A stretch of DNA of 64,000 bases from NCBI RefSeq assembly GCF_023277745.1, contig NZ_CP086322.1, forward strand, positions 5,394,001 to 5,458,000, in the 5' to 3' direction. This stretch comes from Streptomyces halobius (GTDB lineage Bacteria > Actinomycetota > Actinomycetes > Streptomycetales > Streptomycetaceae). Positions within the stretch are counted from its first letter, which is position 1, and the number at the start of each line of letters is the position of its first letter. The notes beneath the pieces are model-generated. The model was not told where the DNA came from, ran no database searches, and saw only the letters and a list, made by a program, of their open reading frames with translations. The translations under genes and the position numbers were made by a program. Below are positions 7,926 to 17,217 of the stretch, piece by piece.

Positions 7926-8594
7926 GTGGGTGCTGTGAAGAGCAAGCGGGTGCCGCGGGCGGTGCGGGAGCAGCAGATGATGGACGCCGCGGTGCTGACG
8001 TTCGCGCGGCGCGGCTATCGGGCCGCTTCGATGGACGAGATCGCCGAAGTGGCCGGTGTCTCCAAGCCGTTGGTCTATCTCTATTTGAACTCGAAGGACG
8101 AGCTGTTCAGCGCGGTCATCCGGCGGGAGTCGGAGGCGCTGGTGGCCGCCGTGACGGCGGCCGTCGAGCCGGGGGCGCCGGCCGACCGACAGCTGTGGAG
8201 CGGGCTGAAGGGATTCTTCGCGCACACCACGGAGAATCCCGACGGGTGGGCGGTGCTGCACCAGCAGGCGCGGACGCAGGGGGAGCCGTTCGCCCGCGAA
8301 GTGGCCGCGATGCGGGCGGAGATCATGACCTTCGTGACGGCGCTGATCGGCGCGGCCGCCAAAGAGGCGGGCTGCGACGGCGAGCTGGCCGACCGCGAGG
8401 TGTCAGCGCTGGCGCACGCACTGGTCGGTGCGGCCGAATCGCTCGCCGAGTGGGTCAACACCGGTACGGACGAGGGCACTTCGGGTGAACGGGAGCGCCC
8501 GGCACCGAGGGACACCGCCGCCACGCTGATGAACTTCGCCTGGGCGGGCCTCGGCCGGCTGATCGGCGGGGGGCGGTGGTCGCCGGAGGGCTAG
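7926..8594 (+). CDS. TetR family transcriptional regulator
   Basis: 222 residues. The N-terminal helix-turn-helix is clear: QMMDAAVLTFARRGYRAASM followed by DEIAEVAGVSKPLVYLYLNS and KDELF. The rest is a variable helical ligand-binding domain containing HTTENPDGWAVLHQQAR and a Gly-rich end. GTG 7926 is used, with GAAGAAGGG upstream; GTG 7935 is an alternative. It diverges from the hydrolase gene, and a perfect palindrome lies in the shared intergenic region, consistent with autoregulation and hydrolase repression. An acyl-CoA ligase gene about 570 bp downstream could also be a target. A 20-bp hairpin terminator begins at its stop codon. Confidence 0.87.
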   Translation: MGAVKSKRVPRAVREQQMMDAAVLTFARRGYRAASMDEIAEVAGVSKPLVYLYLNSKDELFSAVIRRESEALVAAVTAAVEPGAPADRQLWSGLKGFFAHTTENPDGWAVLHQQARTQGEPFAREVAAMRAEIMTFVTALIGAAAKEAGCDGELADREVSALAHALVGAAESLAEWVNTGTDEGTSGERERPAPRDTAATLMNFAWAGLGRLIGGGRWSPEG

Positions 8595-8636
8595 GCACCC
8601 GGCCCAGCCCTCCGGCGAGGGCTGGGCCGGGTGCCT
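8593..8636 (+). terminator. Long hairpin terminator of the TetR gene
   Basis: A perfect 20-bp stem (8593-8612 and 8617-8636) with loop CGGC. It begins within the TetR stop codon and is among the strongest hairpins in the window. Confidence 0.88.
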
Positions 8637-8667
8637 CCGCGTGTTCACCTCCGCGCCGTCGACACGT

Positions 8668-8951
8668 TCACGTCCGCGCCGTCGGCGCGTGCCCGCCCTT
8701 GCCGTCGAAACGGACGCAGATGCCGTGGGTGTGGCTCTCACCCTTCCGCGGCGTGGCGAACACCTTTCCGCTGCCGGCCGGGCGCAGCTTGCGGGCGCCG
8801 TGCGCGATGACGGCCTCGATGCCGCCGCCATGTCGACGATCTTGGCTTTGTCCGGGGAGAACTCCATACCCTCGACGCTGTTTCCGGGCGATGCCCGGCA
8901 CGTCAGGCGAAGGGGCAGCGTCCGACCGGCCATAAAGACGAGACCGGGCAC
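8668..8951 (-). pseudogene. Probable frameshifted small gene, unknown family
   Basis: GTG 8951 has an excellent ribosome-binding site (AGGAGGAAAG, then seven bases). The frame from it reads with good GC third positions through EFSPDKAKIVDMA at about 8830. After the GGCGGCGGC run the coding signature moves to another frame, which reads IEAVIAHGARKLRPAG and ends GESHTHGICVRFDGKGGHAP before TGA at 8668. One insertion or deletion in that run would restore a single product of about 93 residues. I do not recognise the family. A sequencing error is possible, but a decayed gene is equally likely. The large palindrome at 8969-9004 lies directly upstream of its ribosome-binding site. Confidence 0.45.
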
Positions 8952-8968
8952 TGGCCAACTTTCCTCCT

Positions 8969-9004
8969 CGGCAGTAACTTTACTCATCCGTAAAGTTACT
9001 GCCG
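8969..9004. promoter_or_regulatory. 15-bp-arm palindrome with nested GTAA/TTAC boxes
   Basis: Arms 8969-8983 and 8990-9004 are perfect around TCATCC. Each arm contains a smaller symmetric box (AGTAACTTTACT on one side, GTAAAGTTAC on the other). It sits directly before the minus-strand gene at 8951 and 160 bp before the acyl-CoA ligase, so it may be a bidirectional operator. A terminator is less likely because no transcript would need to end here. Confidence 0.5.
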
Positions 9005-9163
9005 GGTCAGGATTCGTTTGGCCGGCACACAGCACCACCACCCCGCCTCTCCCGATCACCTCCCCTCCCGCCCCCTCCCCTTCCGTTCTCTCCCGCCCCG
9101 TTCCTCCTTCGTTCACGCAACGCCACTCCACTCCACTTCGAAGAAGAAGATGAGGAGCCGCTC

Positions 9164-11134
9164 GTGTTCAGCCAGGAAAGCGCAGCCGCCAGCTCAGGCA
9201 CCGGACCGGTCCCCGCCCCCAATCCGCCGACGGGAACCCCCCACTCAACGGGAGCCACTCCCGTCCTCACCCCGCCCCACAAGACCCTCGTCGACGGCAC
9301 CGTACGAGAGGTGTCGGTGCCCGCCCTGGCGCCCACCGTCCACACCGGCTCGCTCGGTGACCTTCCCTTCACCAACGCCGCCGAAGCCCCCACCGAGATC
9401 GTCCTCGCCCGCAAGCAGCCCAGCGGCGCCTGGCGCGACATCACCACCGCCGAATTCGCCACCGAAGTGCACGCCGTCGCCAAGGGCCTGATCGCGCACG
9501 GTCTGCAGCCCGGCGACCGGCTCGCGATCATGGCCCGTACGACCTACGAATGGACCCTGCTCGACTTCGCCGCCTGGGCCGCCGGCCTGGTCACCGTCCC
9601 CCTCTACCCCACGTCCTCGGCCCACCAGGCGCAGTGGATCCTGCACGACTCCGGCGCTCGCGCCTGCGCCGTCGAGAACGTCGACGAGGCCCGCCTGATC
9701 AGCGGCATCCGCGCCGAGCTCCCCGCCCTCGACCACCTCTGGCAGTTCGACACCGGCGCCATCTCCCAACTGGTCGCGGCCGGAGGGGAGTGGCCGGACG
9801 CGGCGGTCGGCCAGCGCCGGGCCGCCGTCGTCCCGGAAGCACTCGCCACCCTCATCTACACCTCGGGCACCACCGGCCGTCCCAAGGGCTGCGCCCTCAC
9901 CCACGCCAACTTCTTCGCCGAGGTCGACAACGCCATCGAGCTCCTCCACCCCGTCTTCAAGTCGGTCAGCGACGAGCCCGCCTCCACCCTCCTCTTCCTC
10001 CCTCTTTCACACGTTTTCGGCCGTATGGTCGCCGTCGGCTGCCTGCGCGCCCGCGTCCGCCTCGGCCACGCCCCCAGCATCGAGACCGACGACCTGCTTG
10101 CCGACCTGGCCGGTTTCCGCCCCACGTTCCTGCTCGCCATCCCCTACGTCCTGGAAAAGGTCTACAACACCGGCCGGGCCACCGCCGAGAAGATGGGCCG
10201 GGCCTCCTCCTTCGACCGCGCCTCCCGTATAGCCCGCGCCTACGGCGAGGCGGTCGAGGCCAGGGAACACGGCACCGGCCGCGGCCCCGGCCTGGGCCTC
10301 AAGGTGGCCCGCAAGCTCTATGACCCGCTCGTCTACCGCCGCATCCGCGCCGCCCTCGGCGGCAAGGTCCGCTACGCGATCTGCGGCGGTTCCCCCCTCG
10401 GTCACCGCCTCGCCGCCTACTACTCCGGCGCCGGCATCGAGATATTCGAGGGCTACGGCCTGACGGAGACGACCGCCGCCGCCACCGTCACCCCACCCCT
10501 GCGCCCCCGTATCGGCACCGTCGGCTGGCCCCTTCCCGGCACCGCCGTCCGCATCGCGGACGATGGCGAGATCCTGCTCCGGGGCGGGCACATCTTCTCC
10601 GGCTACTGGGACGCGGCGCTCGGCGCGGCCCGCCCGGTGACCGACCAGGGCTGGCTGCCCACCGGCGACCTCGGCGCTCTCGACGCCGACGGCTACCTCA
10701 CCATCACCGGCCGCAAGAAAGAGATCATCCTGACGACCGGCGGCAAGAACGTCGCGCCCGCGCCCCTGGAGGACCGCCTCCGCGCGCATCCGCTCGTCGG
10801 CCAGTGCATGGTCATCGGCGAGAACCGCCCGTACATCACCGCACTGATCACCCTGGAACCGGACGGCCTCGCCCACTGGCGCCATATGAACAAGAAACGG
10901 GACGTCACGATCACGGAACTGGTCCACGACGAGCGCCTCCTCGCCGACCTCCAGCACGCCGTCGACGACGCCAACAAGCTCGTCTCGCGCCCCGAGTCCA
11001 TCCGCCGCTTCGCGGTCCTGCCCGTGGAATTCACCGAGCAAACGGGGCATCTCACCCCTTCCCTGAAGCTCCGCCGTGCCGCCATCGCCCGTGACTTCAC
11101 CAAGGAGATCGAGCGACTCTATGAAAGGAGGTGA
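9164..11134 (+). CDS. Long-chain fatty acid-CoA ligase (AMP-forming)
   Basis: 656 residues of the ANL adenylating family. The enzyme activates a fatty acid with ATP to acyl-AMP and then to acyl-CoA. Motifs in order are the AMP-binding loop LIYTSGTTGRPKG (about residue 229), GYGLTETTAAATVT, WLPTGDLGALDADGYL, and the hinge/Lys region GRKKEIILTTGGKN. The layout matches bacterial FAA1-type long-chain ligases. GTG 9164 follows GATGAGGAG at a good distance. The first 35 or so residues are a Pro/Thr-rich extension outside the fold. A TetR gene and palindromes lie upstream, suggesting ligand-controlled expression. A hairpin terminator follows. Confidence 0.9.
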   Translation: MFSQESAAASSGTGPVPAPNPPTGTPHSTGATPVLTPPHKTLVDGTVREVSVPALAPTVHTGSLGDLPFTNAAEAPTEIVLARKQPSGAWRDITTAEFATEVHAVAKGLIAHGLQPGDRLAIMARTTYEWTLLDFAAWAAGLVTVPLYPTSSAHQAQWILHDSGARACAVENVDEARLISGIRAELPALDHLWQFDTGAISQLVAAGGEWPDAAVGQRRAAVVPEALATLIYTSGTTGRPKGCALTHANFFAEVDNAIELLHPVFKSVSDEPASTLLFLPLSHVFGRMVAVGCLRARVRLGHAPSIETDDLLADLAGFRPTFLLAIPYVLEKVYNTGRATAEKMGRASSFDRASRIARAYGEAVEAREHGTGRGPGLGLKVARKLYDPLVYRRIRAALGGKVRYAICGGSPLGHRLAAYYSGAGIEIFEGYGLTETTAAATVTPPLRPRIGTVGWPLPGTAVRIADDGEILLRGGHIFSGYWDAALGAARPVTDQGWLPTGDLGALDADGYLTITGRKKEIILTTGGKNVAPAPLEDRLRAHPLVGQCMVIGENRPYITALITLEPDGLAHWRHMNKKRDVTITELVHDERLLADLQHAVDDANKLVSRPESIRRFAVLPVEFTEQTGHLTPSLKLRRAAIARDFTKEIERLYERR

Positions 11135-11185
11135 AGAACTGGCCATCCCCTCTGGAGCGACGGCCCGCCGCACGTCAGACTGGAA

Positions 11186-11220
11186 CCCCGTGTCACCTCT
11201 GTGGGGGAGGTGGCACGGGG
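11186..11220 (+). terminator. Hairpin terminator after the acyl-CoA ligase
   Basis: A 14-bp stem with one G-T wobble (11186-11199 and 11207-11220) around TGTGGGG, 50 bp after the ligase stop codon. The remaining bases to 11332 show no convincing gene. Confidence 0.7.
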
Positions 11221-11332
11221 CCTTCGACTCGCCCGTCGTGCTGTCTTTCCAGTCACTGCTGACACCCCGGGGCACCTTCATCACGGCCCTCAGGGGCACC
11301 ACCCTCACCGGCTCCACGCCTCGCAGGGGCGC

Positions 11333-11644
11333 TCACCGTGGCGGTAACGCAACCGCCGTCTGCAAGTTGCAGGAATTGCACCAATACGCCCAGCCGTTCG
11401 CGTCCACGGACCGGGACCCGCACGCGAGACACGGGTCGCCCACGAAGCTCGCCGCCACCCAGCCGCCGGCCGATGCCGCCCGCCGCCCGATGGCCGTGCA
11501 CTCCTCCGCGTAACAGGGGATGCACACCCCACCGCTCCGGCCCGGCAGCTTCATCGACCGCACCCCGCACAGGGCGCACGGCAATATGCCGACGTACTGC
11601 GCATCCAGGCCGACCGGCCTGCCGTTCCTCCTAAAGGCCGCCAT
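11333..11644 (-). CDS. Small zinc-ribbon protein, 103 aa
   Basis: Starts ATG 11644 behind AGAGGAGGCAGTC, a strong ribosome-binding site. Cysteines occur in spaced pairs: ILPCALCGVRS, GGVCIPCYAEEC, GDPCLACGSRS and YWCNSCNLQ. This gives two probable zinc-binding units. Such proteins usually bind nucleic acid or mediate protein contacts. I do not recognise a named family. It lies 11 bp after the stop of another small zinc-finger gene (11656-11793), so the two form an operon. Confidence 0.68.
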   Translation of the reverse strand: MAAFRRNGRPVGLDAQYVGILPCALCGVRSMKLPGRSGGVCIPCYAEECTAIGRRAASAGGWVAASFVGDPCLACGSRSVDANGWAYWCNSCNLQTAVALPPR

Positions 11645-11655
11645 GACTGCCTCCT

Positions 11656-11793
11656 CTATGCCGGGACGGTTCCGGTGTCGCCGCACCCGGAGCACTTCGT
11701 GGTGATCGTTTCGCCGCTCGACGTCTCCCACTCCACGGCGCCTCTGCCGCCGCAGTCGGGGCAGGGCTTCTGCGGGGGCATGTCCTCGCTCAT
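11656..11793 (-). CDS. DnaJ-type zinc-finger mini-protein, 45 aa
   Basis: A 45-codon frame, ATG 11793 to TAG 11656. It is essentially one zinc module: CPDCGGRG near residue 11 and CSGCGDTGTV near residue 34. Both are CxxCxGxG-like repeats of the kind found in the central zinc domain of DnaJ. No J-domain is present. The ribosome-binding site is weak. It precedes the 103-aa zinc-ribbon gene by 11 bp, implying co-expression. A role in protein folding or nucleic-acid binding is possible but not shown. Confidence 0.6.
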   Translation of the reverse strand: MSEDMPPQKPCPDCGGRGAVEWETSSGETITTKCSGCGDTGTVPA

Positions 11794-12281
11794 CGTGCCC
11801 AAGGTATGCCACGTCATGTTCCGATGTGACCACTTTCCGTGATCGCTTCGTCATGCGTGGCAGTCCGGCTCGGAGGCGATGGCCAACGGTGGCTGCGTCC
11901 GTCGTGACGAGCGCCGGTGAGCCACGCACCCAGTGCCCGGCTCCCGGCATTGCGTCATGGCCGGCGGAACTTCGTTTCCCGTAAGCGGGGTACGCCTTTG
12001 GTTCGCTGGGGTGGCTGCCCGATCGGCGACGAAAGTGTCGGAGCGGGAGGTGAAAATTCATATTGCCGTCACTTAAGCGCGGTGGGGCGGACCGACGGCG
12101 GTACGAACGCGGCACAAAAGCAGCGTGGAGCCCTGCGAAGGCTGCGAGAAATCCGGAACGAAAGCCGGGGGCGAGAACGAAAGCGGCAAAAGGCAGGAGC
12201 CCCTCTCCCCACCGAAGTGGCGGAGCGGGGCTCCTTGGGTACTGCTAGGGGCGACCTGGAAGAGATTCCGGGCCGGGCAAC
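11794..12281. other. 488-bp stretch without a convincing gene
   Basis: Holds the upstream region of the minus-strand zinc-finger operon and, at its far end, the terminator region of the cold-shock gene. Translated frames here lack coding bias or recognisable domains. A branched hairpin at 12196-12234 (GGAGCCCC with GGGGCTCC, inner CCAC-CGAA-GTGG) is the only clear structure. Confidence 0.6.
12196..12234 (-). terminator. Hairpin terminator downstream of the cold-shock gene
   Basis: Outer arms GGAGCCCC (12196-12203) and GGGGCTCC (12227-12234) enclose CTCC/GGAG and a CCAC-CGAA-GTGG tip. It lies 48 bp after the cold-shock stop codon on the minus strand. Confidence 0.65.
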
Positions 12282-12488
12282 TTAGTGCTTCGGCGTGACG
12301 TTCTCCGCCTGCGGGCCCTTCGGGCCCTGCGTGACGTCGAAGTCCACCTGCTGGTTCTCCTCCAGGGAGCGGAAACCAGAGGCGTTGATCGCCGAGTAGT
12401 GGACGAAGACATCCGGGCCGCCGCCGTCCTGGGCGATGAAGCCGAAGCCCTTTTCAGCGTTGAACCACTTGACGGTTCCGGTAGCCAT
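12282..12488 (-). CDS. CspA-family cold-shock protein
   Basis: A 68-residue single cold-shock domain that binds single-stranded RNA and DNA as a chaperone. Both RNA-binding motifs are intact: [12 protein letters not shown] (RNP1 region) and DVFVHYSAI (RNP2). ATG 12488 is the family start and has AAGGAGGG seven to eight bases upstream; the open frame further upstream is untranslated leader. The 5' region has an 8-bp hairpin at 12555-12580. This is one of several near-identical csp genes usual in Streptomyces. It diverges from mqnA. Confidence 0.95.
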   Translation of the reverse strand: MATGTVKWFNAEKGFGFIAQDGGGPDVFVHYSAINASGFRSLEENQQVDFDVTQGPKGPQAENVTPKH

Positions 12489-12554
12489 AAGCCCTCCTTG
12501 GGCCAAAGGGTTGCCCTGCTCCAGAACCTGCAAACAAGTCTGAAAACTACAAAA

Positions 12555-12580
12555 GCCTGCGGGTCACATGCTCCGCAGGC
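12555..12580 (-). other. Hairpin upstream of the cold-shock gene
   Basis: Arms GCCTGCGG (12555-12562) and CCGCAGGC (12573-12580) with a 10-base loop, 67 bp before the start codon. Possible -10/-35 elements (TACAGA and TTGCAG, 17-bp spacing) lie at 12581-12609, so the hairpin may be at the promoter or the extreme 5' end. It may affect csp mRNA stability; this is inference. Confidence 0.35.
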
Positions 12581-12729
12581 TCTGTACTGCAAGGGAAACC
12601 AAACTGCAACTTGCGCTGAGCTTAGCATGTGCCGCTCGCGAGGTGGAAGAGCCAAAGATCACGTTTATTCGATCGCCGTTGCGGCCCCTACGCGGCCCCG
12701 CCGCATCGCCCCACAGCCGGCAGGTCTAG

Positions 12730-13629
<900 letters not shown>

Positions 13630-13658
13630 CCGCCTGGGCGGAACCGTCCCGGCAGCGC

Positions 13659-13679
13659 GCCCCGGGCGCCGACCGGGGC
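13659..13679. terminator. Short GC hairpin between convergent mqnA and esterase
   Basis: GCCCCGG (13659-13665) pairs with CCGGGGC (13673-13679). It lies between two convergent stop codons only 54 bp apart, so it probably serves both. Confidence 0.45.
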
Positions 13680-13683
13680 CCCG

Positions 13684-14781
13684 CTACGCCGACGGCTCCG
13701 GGCCCCGGAGCACCTTGCTGATCGCCTCCAGGGTGGACTCCCGCATGCCCTGGACATAGCCCCTGGCGTTGTGGCCGCCGTCCTGGATGATGTGCAGATG
13801 GGCCTTGACCGGGCCCTTTCCGTACTCCCGGACGAAGCGTTCGAGGTTCTGCCGGCCGCTTTCCCGGGTGCCGGTCTGGAACTGGAGGTGGACGTCGGGC
13901 GCACCGGGCCGGGCCGCCAGCGCCTTGGCCAGCCGCTCCGGGTCGTTCGCCTGCATCTCCTTCTCGTGGCCGCGCCAGAGCGGTGAGTCCGGGCGGGTGT
14001 CGGGGCCGCTGGCGATCACGGCCTTGAAGCGGTCCGGGTGCTGGAGGACCTGCTTGAGGCCGACGAAGCCGCCCGAGGAGGAGCCCATGAAGGCCCAGCC
14101 GTCGCGTGACGCGTAGGTCCGGAAGTTGGCCTTGACCAGGTCCGGGACGTCGTCGGACATCCACGTCCCCATCTTCGGCCGACCCGGGATGTCGCTGCCG
14201 TCGTAGTAGTGGTCCGCGTCCGGGTTCAGTACCGGCATGACCACGATGAACGGCTTGCTCTTGCCCTGGGCCGCCAGCTCGCTGATCGTGCTCTGCAGCT
14301 TGAGGTCGGTGCCCATCCAGTAGTTCATGGGATAGCCGGGCCCGCCGGGCAGCGCGATCAGGACCGGGAAGGCGCTCTTGCGGTACCGCTCCTCGTAGTA
14401 CTCCTTGGGCGCCCACACCCAGACCTTGCCGGTGAACCCGGACTCCTTCCCGTGCAGCGTCGTGACGCCGATCTTGGTGCCGTCGTCGAGGGTGTTGGCG
14501 ATACGGAACTCCGCCTGCGGGCCGGTCGGCATCCGTACGGAGGCGTCGCCGGAGCCCGTCGATGCCCGGCCGTTGCCGCCGCCGTCCGGGCCGGTCCGGT
14601 TGAACGACATCGGCTCGCCGTTGTCGGAGAAGACGTCGAAGTGGTTCAGGACGAGGACGGCCGTCAGGCCCAGGACGGCGAGCAGGCCGCCGGCCAGCCA
14701 CAGTCGCTTCTTCGGGCGGCGTCCGGCGCGGTACTCCCGTCGCGGGCCGTAGGGGGGCACTGCCCCGGGAGGCTGGTGCAT
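13684..14781 (-). CDS. Membrane-anchored alpha/beta-hydrolase esterase
   Basis: 365 residues. A short basic cytosolic start (RREYRAGRRPKKR) precedes one transmembrane segment at about 26-46, followed by a polar linker and an exported hydrolase domain. The nucleophile elbow is FMGSSSGGF (about Ser234), and a late His occurs in IIQDGGHNARGYVQGM (about His336). The arrangement is like antigen-85/esterase-D-type putative esterases. ATG 14781 was chosen for its CCCGGAG site seven bases upstream; longer versions lack support. The substrate is unknown and is probably an ester outside the membrane. Confidence 0.78.
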   Translation of the reverse strand: MHQPPGAVPPYGPRREYRAGRRPKKRLWLAGGLLAVLGLTAVLVLNHFDVFSDNGEPMSFNRTGPDGGGNGRASTGSGDASVRMPTGPQAEFRIANTLDDGTKIGVTTLHGKESGFTGKVWVWAPKEYYEERYRKSAFPVLIALPGGPGYPMNYWMGTDLKLQSTISELAAQGKSKPFIVVMPVLNPDADHYYDGSDIPGRPKMGTWMSDDVPDLVKANFRTYASRDGWAFMGSSSGGFVGLKQVLQHPDRFKAVIASGPDTRPDSPLWRGHEKEMQANDPERLAKALAARPGAPDVHLQFQTGTRESGRQNLERFVREYGKGPVKAHLHIIQDGGHNARGYVQGMRESTLEAISKVLRGPEPSA

Positions 14782-14929
14782 GGACGTACTCCGGGCGGTC
14801 ACGCTGCCGCGATGGGCAGGTTGGTCGACTTGCTCCCTGTTTGATGCGGAAAGCGGGGTGGAGGTTTCCCCGGACCGGGCATGACATGGGTCATAGGGTG
14901 GATGCGCCGTGACGAGGGGGAGGCAAGCC

Positions 14930-17029
14930 ATGGAGCCGCTGGCTGGGGACGACCCACGGGCCTTGGGCGGGTACCGGTTGCTGGGCCGGCTCGGCGCGGG
15001 TGGCATGGGCCGGGTCTATCTGGGGCGCAGCGCGGGCGGCCGGACCGTCGCGGTGAAGGTCGTCCATGCGCATTTCGCCGCCGACGACCAGTTCCGGGCC
15101 CGGTTCCGGCGGGAGATCGAATCGGCGCGGCGGGTGGGCGGCGCCTGGACCGCGCCGGTGCTGGACGCCGATCCGGAGGCGGCCGCGCCCTGGATCGCCA
15201 CCGGCTATGTCGCGGGCCCGTCGCTCTCGCAGGCGGTGAGCGAGGTCGGGCCGCTCGCCGAGCACTCCGTACGGGCCCTGGGCGCCGGGCTGGCCGAGGC
15301 GCTGGCGGCGGTGCACGCGCTCGGGCTGGTGCACCGGGACGTCAAACCGTCCAATGTGCTGCTGACCCTCGACGGCCCGGTGCTGATCGACTTCGGGATC
15401 GCGCGGGCCACCGAGGGCACCGCCTCGCTGACCTCGACCGGAGTCTCCATCGGCTCCCCCGGCTATATGGCGCCCGAGCAGATCCTCGGCAAGGGCACGG
15501 CCGGCGCCGCCGATGTGTTCTCGCTCGGCGCGGTGCTGGCGTTCGCGGCCACCGGCGCCGGCCCGTTCTCCGGGGACAGCTCGGCGGCGCTGCTCTACAA
15601 GGTCGTCCATGAGGAGCCGGAGCTCGGGCCGGAGCTCGATGGCGAACTGCATGAGCTGGTGGTGGCCTGCCTCACCAAGAGCCCCGCGGACCGTCCCGCC
15701 CCTGAGGTGCTCGCGGCGCGGCTCGCGGAGGAGCGCGGTGGTGGCGCCGCGGAGCTGGTACGCGCCGGCTGGCTGCCGGGAGTGCTGGTGGAGCGGGTCA
15801 GCCGGCAGGCGGTGGAGCTGCTGAACCTTGACGCGGGGGAGGGGGCGGAGCAGGGCGGGGCGGCGCGGGCGCCGCTCGGTGGGGCGTTCGGGCCGCCGGA
15901 TCCGTCGTACGAGGCGACGCAGCCTTCGGCCGGGGCGGGGAACGGGGCGTACGGGGCGGGAGCGGCCGGGCGCGTGGCGGAGGCGCCGGGGTACGGGGCG
16001 GGTGCCGCGCGGACGGGCCCGGCGCACCCGGGGCCATCACACCCTGGGCCCTCGCGCCCGGGCCCGTCCTCCGAGGCGCCGCCGCAGGAAGCCGTGTCCG
16101 GGCTGGTGCCGTTCGACGCGCAGGTGCAGGGGCCCGCCGTCACGGGGCCCGGCATAGCGGGGGCAGGAGGTACGGATGGGGGTGCCGCTGGACAGGCGCC
16201 CGGGGCCGCCGGGCCCGCGATCCCGGCTCAGCAGCCCGGCCCTTCCCCAAGCTCTCAACTGCTCCCGCACGTTCTCGACTCCGCTCGAACAGGGGGGTCC
16301 CCCATGCGCAGGGGAGACCCCCATCCCGCCCCCTGGCCCGTCGCGGGGGCGTCCTCCGGCGGCCCGGCTCCCGCGCCGGGCGGCCCCGGGGCGGGAGCAT
16401 CCGGCCCCGCCCTCGCCGATCTGCCGACCGGGGCCCCGGCCCCCAAGGAGCGGCGGATCGCACTCACCGGGGCGGTCGGCGGCAAGGATCGGCCGCGCCG
16501 GGTCAGCTGCTCGCTGGTGCTGTCGGTGGCCGGTGCGCTGGCCGCCGCGACCACCGCCGCGTTCGTCTTCCAGCTGCTGCCGGGCCGGGGCGGCGCCGAC
16601 AACGCCGCGGAAGGGCCGCCGTCCGGGAGCAGGCCGACGCCCGGGGCCGCCCCCGAGAACGGGGACACCCGCGCCGAGGCCGCTGTCGCCAAGGGCTTCC
16701 TGGGCGCCTGGAAGGGCAGCGTCCGGACGCGGAGCGGGATCCCCAACGGGACCATGACCAGCGTCATCAAGCCCGGCGGCAAGGGCGACTACGTCATCCA
16801 CACCACCTACGACGCGGTGCTGGTGGTCTGTGAGGCGAAGGCGAAGCTGGTGCGGTCCACCGCGACCAGGCTGGTGCTCACGGAACGCGCCGACGGCAAG
16901 CAGGGGCCGGGCTGTACCGGCAACCAGTCCACCGTGACCTACACCCTCCGCAAGGACGGCAAGATCGGCTTCACCTCGGACGACGACGCGGGCGGCACGC
17001 CGAAGGCGACGCTGACGAAGAGCGACTGA
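14930..17029 (+). CDS. Membrane Ser/Thr protein kinase (Hanks type)
   Basis: 699 residues. The kinase domain fills residues 15-270: glycine loop LGAGGMGRVYLG, catalytic Lys43 in VAVKVV, HRDVKPSNVLL (Asp about 139), DFGIARA (Asp154) and the activation segment ending SPGYMAPEQ. A long Ala/Gly/Pro-rich linker (about 280-520) follows, then a transmembrane helix (about 524-548) and an external domain of about 120 residues with GFLGAWKGSVRT. ATG 14930 is preferred to GTG 14909 because GGGGGAGG lies six bases upstream. The linker contains an in-frame repeat (about residues 438-458). The external domain lacks PASTA repeats, and its ligand is unknown. Confidence 0.9.
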   Translation: MEPLAGDDPRALGGYRLLGRLGAGGMGRVYLGRSAGGRTVAVKVVHAHFAADDQFRARFRREIESARRVGGAWTAPVLDADPEAAAPWIATGYVAGPSLSQAVSEVGPLAEHSVRALGAGLAEALAAVHALGLVHRDVKPSNVLLTLDGPVLIDFGIARATEGTASLTSTGVSIGSPGYMAPEQILGKGTAGAADVFSLGAVLAFAATGAGPFSGDSSAALLYKVVHEEPELGPELDGELHELVVACLTKSPADRPAPEVLAARLAEERGGGAAELVRAGWLPGVLVERVSRQAVELLNLDAGEGAEQGGAARAPLGGAFGPPDPSYEATQPSAGAGNGAYGAGAAGRVAEAPGYGAGAARTGPAHPGPSHPGPSRPGPSSEAPPQEAVSGLVPFDAQVQGPAVTGPGIAGAGGTDGGAAGQAPGAAGPAIPAQQPGPSPSSQLLPHVLDSARTGGSPMRRGDPHPAPWPVAGASSGGPAPAPGGPGAGASGPALADLPTGAPAPKERRIALTGAVGGKDRPRRVSCSLVLSVAGALAAATTAAFVFQLLPGRGGADNAAEGPPSGSRPTPGAAPENGDTRAEAAVAKGFLGAWKGSVRTRSGIPNGTMTSVIKPGGKGDYVIHTTYDAVLVVCEAKAKLVRSTATRLVLTERADGKQGPGCTGNQSTVTYTLRKDGKIGFTSDDDAGGTPKATLTKSD
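16243..16330. repeat. Hairpin-rich repeat inserted in frame in the kinase linker
   Basis: The stretch includes AGCTCTCAACTGCTC, a CGAACAGGGGGG arm, TCCCCCATGCGCAGGGG and GAGACCCCCAT. It has the hallmarks of the short palindromic units scattered in Streptomyces intergenic DNA. It encodes SSQLLPHVLDSARTGGSPMR and neighbouring residues, unlike the Ala/Gly/Pro composition on either side. Confidence 0.55.
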
Positions 17030-17217
17030 CGAAGAGCGACTCACGAAGAGCCGCGGCTGAGGGCGGACGCTCGCCCCGGCCGCCACCACGGCTGTCGGAC
17101 CCCTGGCGTACGCTGGATCGGTCGTTGAAACGCGTGGTTGTGCACATAGCGCGCGTCGTTATGTGCGTGATGCCTCGTGATGTCCGCCTCATGTCCGCCT
17201 CCGAAAGGGACGCCCCG

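Noticed and set aside
11076..11513. Open frame downstream of the acyl-CoA ligase
   Set aside because: It passes through the terminator hairpin and opposite the zinc-ribbon gene; no domain is seen. A shorter Cys-containing frame from 11131 was also considered and left out for the same reasons.
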